Positions 7,999 through 13,638 of a DNA stretch of 26,379 nucleotides are shown here, piece after piece. How positions within the stretch are numbered: position 1 is the first letter of the stretch; each line of letters begins with the position of its first letter. Below the pieces are notes generated by a model. It made no database searches and was not told the origin of the DNA. It was given only the letters and a program-made list of their open reading frames with translations. The position numbers and the translations under genes are program-made. Source of the stretch: JAFDZO01 sp038225955 (GTDB taxonomy: Bacteria; Bacteroidota; Ignavibacteria; Tepidaquicellales; Tepidaquicellaceae); assembly GCA_038225955.1 (NCBI GenBank), contig JBBRQV010000027.1, forward strand, positions 1-26,379, in the 5' to 3' direction.

Positions 7999-10896
7999 AT
8001 GAGAATAATAAAAATAATATTTTTACTGCTCGTTTCAATTTTAACTTTGCCGTACTTAGCATACGGTCAGTTATATCAGGGACCTGCATCGGGCACAGTT
8101 ACATCAGGTGTTACAATCAACACCAATAATTTTTTGATGAACCGAGGCGGCGACGAACTCTCACCGTATGTAAAAAGAAACCCGCGAAATAAAATTCCAA
8201 ACAAATCATTACCATCATATTTAGATAATACATCACCCGCTGCTTTTGAAGGCGCAAATTTATTCAAGGATAAAACTGTGATTGGCGAGCGCGGCAGCGG
8301 AACCGATGAACCGGTTCTATTACCAAAGTTTCAGGCATTTCTAGATCCGGGCGGATACATTCCCCCTGACCCTTACGCGGCTGCAGGTCCGATGCATGTT
8401 AGTGCATGTGATAACGGGCGAATAAGAATTTGGGATAAGAACGGAACAGTTTTAAAAACTATTAACGCAAATATCTGGTGCGCCCCAGGATTGCCGGGCG
8501 CAAGTCCGTTCGACCCGAAAGTATCCTATGACCTTGGCGCAAAAAGATGGATTATGGTCTGGCTGCATCAGTCAGATTCGCCTCAGCGCGGTTATTATAT
8601 TGTATCAGTCTCAAAAGATTCATCTGCCATCGGCGAGTGGAACGAATGGGCATTCCCTTCCAATCAAACAGGCTCAGTTACCGTTGGCAACTGGGGCGAT
8701 TATCAGGGAGTTGGCTTTGATGACCAGGCAGTGTACTTAACTTCAAATCAATTTCAGTTCGGCGGAAGTTTTCAAGGCTCGAAAATAAGAATTTTAAAAA
8801 AATCAGAATTATATGCAGCTACGCCGGGCCCAGTAACATTTACAGACTTCTGGGATATAAGAGAACCGAACAATCTGAGTAGCAGAACATTCGGTGTTAG
8901 ACCCTCAGTAATGTACAGTTCTTCTTCAGAATATTATTTAACGGCAGCGTCACCCTACAATCCGGGAACGTTTTTTGTTCTGTATAAAATTACAAACCCG
9001 ACTACATCACCCGTAATGACAGCAGTTAATGTTCCTGTTACTTCTTATTCTTCCCCTAATGGAGCAAATCAATTAGGCGGAGGCGACCCGCTGCTTGAAA
9101 CAGGAGGAACAAATTTATCTAACGAACCAAAATTCAGGAACGGATTTCTCTGGCTTACTCACGCTGTTAAAAGTGGAACGGGCGGCGCTTATTCGGCAGT
9201 CAATTATACAAAAATAAATACTGCGACGAATACCGCAGTTGAAGACGGCACAATGGGAGTTGATGGCTACTGGTATTTTTATCCTGCTATTGTTGTTGAT
9301 AAAGATATGAACATCGGCATAACTTATTCGCGCTCTAGCAATACAGAGTACGTCGGCGCATTTTATACTTCGCGTTTATCTACTGACCCGATTAATACAC
9401 TTATCGGCAGCAGGACTTTACAGGAAGGAAAAGGAAATTATGTGAAGACTTTCGGCGCAGGTAGAAATCGCTGGGGCGACTATATGGGCATGTGGCTTGA
9501 CCCTGTTGACCAGAACAGCATCTGGATGGCAACAGAATATACTGAGTCACCTGATAACACCTGGGCAGTAATGATGGGGCAGGTACGATTGCTTCCTTAT
9601 CAGACGCCAAGAATTTTTACCTATGTAGATTCGCTAAACTTCGGCACAAATGAAGTGCAGACTGTAAGCGATACATTAAAATTTAATATTTATAATTTCG
9701 GTTCCGATACTTTGAGAATTACAAACATAGTAAATGGAAGTTCGCAGTTCCAATTGATTTCAAGCCTTTCTTATCCAGTAAAAATAAAATTCAGCGATTC
9801 GCTTATTGTAAAATATGTTTACAAGCCGACTGCAATCGGTTCAAAACTTGATACAGTTAAAATAAATTCCAACGACCCTACAAATCCTTTAAGGAATTTT
9901 TATCTGAAGGGAAATGCTTATATAATAAATCCTGCTGTGGCTGGAGTAATATATGGCGTAACCGGACCACAATCAGGCGGAGTCCTCCTGAACATTAACA
10001 GAAACAATGCTGCATCATTCAGCATTGGTGCAACGTCTTACACAGATATGAATGGTGTTTCAATCCGCCCATCAAATAAACAATTGTATGCTACGTATCA
10101 GTCGGCATCGCTTATACGAATTAACGCAACTGCAGGTGACGGATACCCGAGGACTATAATGAAAATTAATAATGTACGAGGAATTGCATTCGATGTAAAT
10201 GATGATTTATACGGAGCAACGATTGATGGAAAAATTTATAAAATAAATCCTACTAACGGCGATACCATTTATATTGGCAGTACAGGAATAACAAATTTGT
10301 ATTCTCTTGCAATTAATCCGTTAACGGGTCAGCTTTGGGGAGCAACACTTTTTTCGCAGCTTTATAAAATAAATAAATCAAACGGCACAGCAGTTTCGAT
10401 TGCAACTGTAAATCAGCCATTCACTGCGTCTATTGCTTTCAATCATCTTGGAAAGCTAATTGGAATTTCAGGGGTCTCGAATCAGATAGGGAAGCTGCTT
10501 TCAATTGATACAGTTACGGGAGTTGGCACAATTATTGGCTCGACAAATTTTGCAGGCATTAATGGCATTGCGATTTCATCAGAGACAGTAGGAATATCGG
10601 AAATTCCGGGAACGCAGATACCTGATAAATTTGCTTTAATGCAGAATTATCCGAACCCGTTTAATCCAACTACAAAAATAAGATTTAATGTTCCTGCATC
10701 GTTAAACAATCAGCAGGTAAATATTTCCATTTACGATTTAACCGGGAAATTAATCTCGCAGATTGTAAACCAAAATCTTAATGCAGGTAGTTATGAAGCA
10801 GAGTGGAATGCATCTGCTTACGCTTCAGGAGTCTATTATTATAAAATGAGCGGGCAGAATTTTTCAGAAGTGAAAAGCATGGTGCTGATTAAGTAG
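7999..10896 (+). CDS. Large T9SS-exported beta-propeller protein with HYDIN-like Ig domain
   Basis: The 965-residue protein starts with a signal peptide (about 1-24, ending AYGQ). Residues about 105-530 form a repetitive beta-rich region (DPYAAAGPMHV, FDPKVSYDLGAKRW, GNWGDYQGVGFD, GAGRNRWGDYMGMW) with the look of a large beta-propeller. Residues about 538-640 match the ASH/SPD-2/HYDIN immunoglobulin-like fold (LNFGTNEVQ, NFGSDTLRITNI, NSNDPTNPLRNFYLKGNA). Residues about 645-870 hold short repeats of the type LYGATxxxxxYKINPTNG, suggesting a second, NHL- or YVTN-like propeller. The T9SS sorting domain (about 882-965) begins NYPNPFNPTTKIRF and ends SMVLIK. No catalytic site is visible, so a structural, adhesive or ligand-binding surface role is more likely than an enzyme. 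A terminator follows 27 bases after the stop codon. Confidence 0.85.
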   Translation: MRIIKIIFLLLVSILTLPYLAYGQLYQGPASGTVTSGVTINTNNFLMNRGGDELSPYVKRNPRNKIPNKSLPSYLDNTSPAAFEGANLFKDKTVIGERGSGTDEPVLLPKFQAFLDPGGYIPPDPYAAAGPMHVSACDNGRIRIWDKNGTVLKTINANIWCAPGLPGASPFDPKVSYDLGAKRWIMVWLHQSDSPQRGYYIVSVSKDSSAIGEWNEWAFPSNQTGSVTVGNWGDYQGVGFDDQAVYLTSNQFQFGGSFQGSKIRILKKSELYAATPGPVTFTDFWDIREPNNLSSRTFGVRPSVMYSSSSEYYLTAASPYNPGTFFVLYKITNPTTSPVMTAVNVPVTSYSSPNGANQLGGGDPLLETGGTNLSNEPKFRNGFLWLTHAVKSGTGGAYSAVNYTKINTATNTAVEDGTMGVDGYWYFYPAIVVDKDMNIGITYSRSSNTEYVGAFYTSRLSTDPINTLIGSRTLQEGKGNYVKTFGAGRNRWGDYMGMWLDPVDQNSIWMATEYTESPDNTWAVMMGQVRLLPYQTPRIFTYVDSLNFGTNEVQTVSDTLKFNIYNFGSDTLRITNIVNGSSQFQLISSLSYPVKIKFSDSLIVKYVYKPTAIGSKLDTVKINSNDPTNPLRNFYLKGNAYIINPAVAGVIYGVTGPQSGGVLLNINRNNAASFSIGATSYTDMNGVSIRPSNKQLYATYQSASLIRINATAGDGYPRTIMKINNVRGIAFDVNDDLYGATIDGKIYKINPTNGDTIYIGSTGITNLYSLAINPLTGQLWGATLFSQLYKINKSNGTAVSIATVNQPFTASIAFNHLGKLIGISGVSNQIGKLLSIDTVTGVGTIIGSTNFAGINGIAISSETVGISEIPGTQIPDKFALMQNYPNPFNPTTKIRFNVPASLNNQQVNISIYDLTGKLISQIVNQNLNAGSYEAEWNASAYASGVYYYKMSGQNFSEVKSMVLIK

Positions 10897-10922
10897 TATC
10901 ATGTAGAAAGTATAATGTAGAG

Positions 10923-10956
10923 AGACCTGATGAATTTATTTTTGTCAGGTCTTTTT
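10923..10956 (+). terminator. Rho-independent terminator of the 965-residue protein gene
   Basis: Perfect eight-base arms AGACCTGA (10923-10930) and TCAGGTCT (10945-10952) enclose a 14-base loop and run into a T tract at 10952-10956. Confidence 0.85.
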
Positions 10957-11041
10957 ATTTTCAGAGAGTATTTTTCACTACTTTATAAGCTATTAATTAT
11001 CAAATCCCGATTTCTTGTCCCGTCTTTAGCGGAGAGGGGGA

Positions 11042-11085
11042 GGTCTAAATGCATAAGTAATTTTTTGAGTTGCTTATAGGAGACC
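11042..11085. repeat. Imperfect stem-loop, possible fragment of an intergenic repeat
   Basis: Inner arms ATAAGTAA (11053-11060) and TTGCTTAT (11070-11077) pair across a nine-base loop with one G-T pair. Outer arms GGTCT (11042-11046) and AGACC (11081-11085) extend the stem across an internal loop. It lies between the protein terminator at 10923 and the tRNA-His terminator at 11110. The GA-rich sequence just upstream (about 11031-11041) resembles the CT/GA-rich repeats of this genome. Its function is unknown. Confidence 0.4.
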
Positions 11086-11109
11086 AACATCTGCGAGATT
11101 AAACAAAAA

Positions 11110-11141
11110 AGACCTGTCAGGATTAAAAACCTGACAGGTCT
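11110..11141 (-). terminator. Rho-independent terminator of tRNA-His
   Basis: Perfect twelve-base arms AGACCTGTCAGG (11110-11121) and CCTGACAGGTCT (11130-11141) enclose an eight-base loop. On the minus strand the hairpin runs into a T-rich tail (complement of 11101-11110). It starts 10 bases past the tRNA 3' end. Confidence 0.85.
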
Positions 11142-11151
11142 ATGTGTTTTG

Positions 11152-11225
11152 GGCGAATAACGGGGCTCGAACCCGCGACATTCAGAGCCACAATCTGACG
11201 CTCTGCCAACTGAGCTATATCCGCC
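11152..11225 (-). tRNA. tRNA-His (anticodon GTG)
   Basis: The minus strand forms a standard cloverleaf. The acceptor is GCGGATA with TATTCGC (one G-T pair), the D arm is GCTC/GAGC, the anticodon stem TCAGA/TCTGA encloses TTGTGGC, and the T arm is GCGGGTTCGAGCCCCGT. The anticodon GTG reads histidine codons. The extra 5' base is G-1 opposite discriminator C73, the identity pair expected of bacterial tRNA-His. CCA is not encoded. A terminator follows at 11110-11141. Confidence 0.95.
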
Positions 11226-11425
11226 ATGTTTCACAAGTTAATTTATCTATCGCTTTAATTCAATTCACTTATTTTACTAAATTTCACCCTATTAGTAGTA
11301 ATAGGTACGATTGGATTTTTTGAGAGGATTATATTATCTAAATTCAGAATGCAAAATTTAGAATTCAGAATTATAAATCAGACGATTATCCGACCGTTTT
11401 GAAACTTGAAATTTGAAAGTAAATT

Positions 11426-11467
11426 AAAGAATCCATCAAAAATCCGTCAGTGGAGAATTTTTTTTAA
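11426..11467. repeat. A-tract repeat, copy 1
   Basis: This copy contains GAATCCATC and AAAAATCCGTC in tandem, followed by AGTGGAGAATTTTTTTTAA. The same layout, tandem 11-base units ending ATCCNTC and then GAAT plus a long T run, occurs at 11597 and 11755 in the same orientation. Confidence 0.7.
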
Positions 11468-11469
11468 GT

Positions 11470-11580
11470 AACACCCTCTGTCTCGCGTTGCTCGACACCT
11501 CCCTCAAGGGAGGAGCTAAAGCTTAATGTAAATTATTCTCCCCTTGAGGGGAGTCCGACCTTTAGGTCGGGAGGGGTGTT
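11470..11580. repeat. Multi-hairpin palindromic repeat element
   Basis: An outer stem, ACACCCTC (11471-11478) with GAGGGGTGT (11571-11579, one bulge), encloses four hairpins. They are TGTC..GC/GC..GACA (11479-11497), CCTCCCT/AGGGAGG (11498-11513), CTCCCC/GGGGAG (11538-11553) and CCGACC/GGTCGG (11555-11570). The hairpins abut one another and the outer stem, apart from a 24-base AT-rich spacer and one single base. This resembles a REP-type or MITE-like element. No transposase is nearby. Confidence 0.75.
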
Positions 11581-11596
11581 TTTAACTCGGAATTAC

Positions 11597-11648
11597 AAAA
11601 TCCTTCAAAAATCCATCAAAAATCCGTCACTGAATAGTTTTTTGAAAA
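11597..11648. repeat. A-tract repeat, copy 2 (three units)
   Basis: This is the longest copy: AAAATCCTTC, AAAAATCCATC and AAAAATCCGTC in tandem, then ACTGAATAGTTTTTTGAAAA. It starts 171 bases after copy 1. Confidence 0.75.
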
Positions 11649-11670
11649 TCTAAATGCGACTTTAATGCTA

Positions 11671-11696
11671 CGTTCCGAAGCTGGAGCTTTGTAACG
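11671..11696. repeat. Palindromic repeat, CGTTCC..AGCT type
   Basis: Twelve-base arms 11671-11682 (CGTTCCGAAGCT) and 11685-11696 (AGCTTTGTAACG) pair with one mismatch and one G-T pair around a GG dinucleotide. It closely resembles a CGTTCCCAAGCT-type palindrome that I recall as widely dispersed in Chlorobi and other phyla; that resemblance is from memory and not checked. It lies between A-tract copy 2 and the next CT/GA palindrome. Confidence 0.6.
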
Positions 11697-11699
11697 AAG

Positions 11700-11746
11700 G
11701 GGACAAGCCCCCTCCTTTTTCTAAGGAGGGGGTAGGGGGTGGTTCT
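11700..11746. repeat. REP-like CT/GA palindrome with AGGGGGTGG tail
   Basis: Perfect ten-base arms CCCCCTCCTT (11708-11717) and AAGGAGGGGG (11723-11732) enclose a five-base loop and are followed by TAGGGGGTGGTT. It has the same architecture and orientation as the element at 6999-7034. Confidence 0.75.
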
Positions 11747-11754
11747 CTACTGGG

Positions 11755-11800
11755 GAGAAAATCCGTCAAAAATCCGTCACTAAAGAATTTTTTTGAAAAG
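11755..11800. repeat. A-tract repeat, copy 3
   Basis: This copy has AAAATCCGTC and AAAAATCCGTC in tandem, then ACTAAAGAATTTTTTTGAAAAG. It starts 158 bases after copy 2, so the three copies recur at roughly 160-170 base intervals. Confidence 0.7.
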
Positions 11801-12025
11801 GCGGAACATAAATGTTACAATAATGTTACAATGATAGATTACTTCTTTAATAATCACTTTAGAAGTTTAATACTACCCCACAAATTGGAATTTTAATCGC
11901 AAATGCCTGTTTAACCGTATTGCACTTTGACTTATATACATCATTTTAATTTTGTATGTTATAAGCCTAATCTGATGTACTAATAATCGAATTATATTTC
12001 TTAATTTTACTGAAACACTGAACTA

Positions 12026-12274
12026 ATGACACACAATTTAAAAAAACCTATTAACGAAAACCTCACTCCGGGACATATGTATAGAGTAGAATACAAGGGA
12101 ACTGAAGTGTACGATGCTAGTGTTGTAAGCTATGATGGCGGATGCTGGGCAACTGTAAAAGTTGAAAATGTTCTTCCATCGCCTAATGAAAAAATTTACA
12201 GAAACGGTCAGACTTTTGATTTGAAAGTTGCGCAATACAGGTTCTTTGAACTCGGGGAGAACACTTCTAATTAA
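12026..12274 (+). CDS. Small conserved-looking hypothetical protein
   Basis: This 82-residue product has no signal peptide or membrane segment, so it is probably cytoplasmic. Its middle reads like a small beta-barrel (HMYRVEYKGTEVYDASVVSY, GGCWATVKVENVLPS, GQTFDLKVAQYRFFEL), but I cannot assign a family. Its TAA stop overlaps the ATG of the hydrolase gene by one base (TAATG at 12272-12276), which points to translational coupling and a shared transcript. That overlap and the protein-like composition are the main evidence that it is a real gene. A relationship to SH3-like or KOW-like folds is conceivable but not demonstrated. Confidence 0.75.
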   Translation: MTHNLKKPINENLTPGHMYRVEYKGTEVYDASVVSYDGGCWATVKVENVLPSPNEKIYRNGQTFDLKVAQYRFFELGENTSN

Positions 12275-13113
12275 TGTTAATATCCCAAAAAGAAATTAAG
12301 CTTGAGCCTGAACAGATGAATCTCATCACAAAAGGCTGGGGCGAAGAAATAATAAACGGTTCAAAAGTTTTTAATATAAAGTACGATTCTGACGGCTTAG
12401 AAGTAAAAGGTTATCTTGCGCATCCAATTGATACTACACAAAAATACCCGCTGATAATCTGGAACCGCGGCGGTAACCTAAAGAACGGTTTGATAGATGA
12501 ATTTCTGGCACGCGGTATGTTCGGCGAGATTGCTTCATGGGGCTATGTTGTTCTTGCCTCTGATTACAGAATCGGTGAAGAGTTCGGCGGAAAAGATATT
12601 AACGATGTAATGAATTTATTTCCTGTTGCAGATGCATTGCCTTACTGCGATACCACAAATATCGGAATGGAAGGATGGAGCAGGGGAGGAATGATGACTT
12701 TCAAAACTCTCACGCTTACTAATAGAGTAAAATGCGCAGTAGTAATTTCAGGACTTACTGATTTAATCCGTACCGAAAAATTGCAGAACAATCTTAGCGA
12801 GGCGTTCAAGGTACAGTTCGGAAGTGATAATCCTGCAATCTTTGAAGAAAGAAAAATGGAACGCTCACCGGTAAATTTTGCCGATAAGATTAAGAAAAAT
12901 GTTGCAGTACTTTTGATTCACGGAAAAGCAGATACACACGTTGCAGCGCAGGACTCAGTTGATATGTACGGCTTACTAAAAGAGAATGGTGTTCACGCAG
13001 AGTTGAGACTTATACAAGGCGGAGACCACTACCTTACAAAACAGAAAAAAGAAACAGCGATAATGAGACGCCGCTGGTTTGATAAATATTTAAAAAATAC
13101 TATAGAAGTTTAA
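12274..13113 (+). CDS. Alpha/beta hydrolase, prolyl oligopeptidase (S9)-like
   Basis: The 279-residue protein has a complete catalytic triad by motif. The nucleophile elbow is GWSRG, with Ser136 (in MEGWSRGGMMTF). The acid is Asp220 in LLIHGKADTHV, and the base is His252 in QGGDHYL. The order and spacing match the S9 / dienelactone-hydrolase group, and IIWNRGG (about 61-67) provides the usual oxyanion region. No signal peptide is present, so it should act in the cytoplasm on small esters or peptides; the substrate is unknown. Translation is probably coupled to the upstream 82-residue gene through a TAATG overlap. A bacilliredoxin gene starts 25 bases downstream. Confidence 0.88.
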   Translation: MLISQKEIKLEPEQMNLITKGWGEEIINGSKVFNIKYDSDGLEVKGYLAHPIDTTQKYPLIIWNRGGNLKNGLIDEFLARGMFGEIASWGYVVLASDYRIGEEFGGKDINDVMNLFPVADALPYCDTTNIGMEGWSRGGMMTFKTLTLTNRVKCAVVISGLTDLIRTEKLQNNLSEAFKVQFGSDNPAIFEERKMERSPVNFADKIKKNVAVLLIHGKADTHVAAQDSVDMYGLLKENGVHAELRLIQGGDHYLTKQKKETAIMRRRWFDKYLKNTIEV

Positions 13114-13138
13114 AAAAATAAAAAAGGAAACATAAGCT

Positions 13139-13576
13139 ATGTACGATCCAATAATGGTACAACCAATGAGAGACGAAGCAAAGGAAATCGGATTTACTGA
13201 ATTATACTCGGCTGACGAAGTGAAGAATGAACTGAACAAAGGAGGAACAACATTTGTATTCGTAAACTCTGTTTGCGGATGCGCAGCCGGAAAAGCACGA
13301 CCAGGACTTGCAGCGGCTATCGACTGGGCAAAAGAAAATAATTTCATGCCGGATAGACTTGTAACAGTTTTTGCAGGAATGGAAAAAGATGCAGTGAACG
13401 AAGCTCGGTCTTTCTTCGGAGACTATCCGCCTTCATCACCTCAAATGGCAATGCTCAAAGACGGAAAAATTGTGCACATGATCGAAAGACTTGATATAGA
13501 AAATAACGATGCTAATACCGTAGCAAATAAAGTTGCTTATATATTAAAATCCGTTAAAGAAAAACAGGAAGCTTAA
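13139..13576 (+). CDS. brxB: BrxA/BrxB (YphP/YqiW) family bacilliredoxin
   Basis: This is a 145-residue thioredoxin-fold protein with the family active site FVNSVCGCAAGKARPG, where Cys46-Gly-Cys48 replaces the CxxC of thioredoxins. Bacilliredoxins remove bacillithiol from S-bacillithiolated proteins after oxidative stress. Other family features are visible: the N terminus MYDPIMVQPMRDEAKEIGF, the segment YPPSSPQMAMLKDGKIVHMIER and full length. A Shine-Dalgarno-like AGGA lies ten bases upstream of the ATG. It is last in a three-gene cluster and ends at a strong bidirectional terminator. The presence of this gene suggests the organism makes bacillithiol or its N-methyl form, which is known from Chlorobi. 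Confidence 0.92.
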   Translation: MYDPIMVQPMRDEAKEIGFTELYSADEVKNELNKGGTTFVFVNSVCGCAAGKARPGLAAAIDWAKENNFMPDRLVTVFAGMEKDAVNEARSFFGDYPPSSPQMAMLKDGKIVHMIERLDIENNDANTVANKVAYILKSVKEKQEA

Positions 13577-13594
13577 GAAATTGCATAGAAGTGT

Positions 13595-13626
13595 AAACAG
13601 GGATTTAATCATTTAAATCCCTGTTT
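13595..13626. terminator. Bidirectional terminator between convergent operons
   Basis: Perfect fourteen-base arms 13595-13608 and 13613-13626 (AAACAGGGATTTAA and its complement) enclose a TCAT loop. A and T runs at the ends give U tails in both directions. It serves the bacilliredoxin cluster from the left and the signalling operon from the right. Confidence 0.9.
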
Positions 13627-13638
13627 TATCAATTGAAT

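Larger units (their letters stand above)
11226..12025. other. 800-base gene-free region rich in intergenic repeats
   Basis: No credible coding or RNA gene is seen here. From about 11340 to 11420 the sequence is low-complexity (repeated ATTCAGAAT and AAATTT-type words). From 11426 to 11800 there are three copies of an A-tract repeat alternating with GC-rich palindromes, listed separately. From 11800 to 12025 it is plain AT-rich DNA, including a short repeated ATGTTACAAT (about 11812-11831), and should contain the promoter of the three-gene cluster starting at 12026. Confidence 0.6.

Noticed and set aside
10983..11234. An 83-residue open frame on the minus strand containing a GGYSSVGRASDCGSECRGFEPR-like stretch
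   Set aside because: This is the familiar false protein produced by translating a tRNA gene: the stretch lies exactly over tRNA-His, and the rest crosses its terminator.
11426..11800. CRISPR array in the repeat-rich intergenic region
   Set aside because: The repeats are not of constant length, the intervening segments are themselves palindromic repeats rather than unique spacers, and no cas gene is present.
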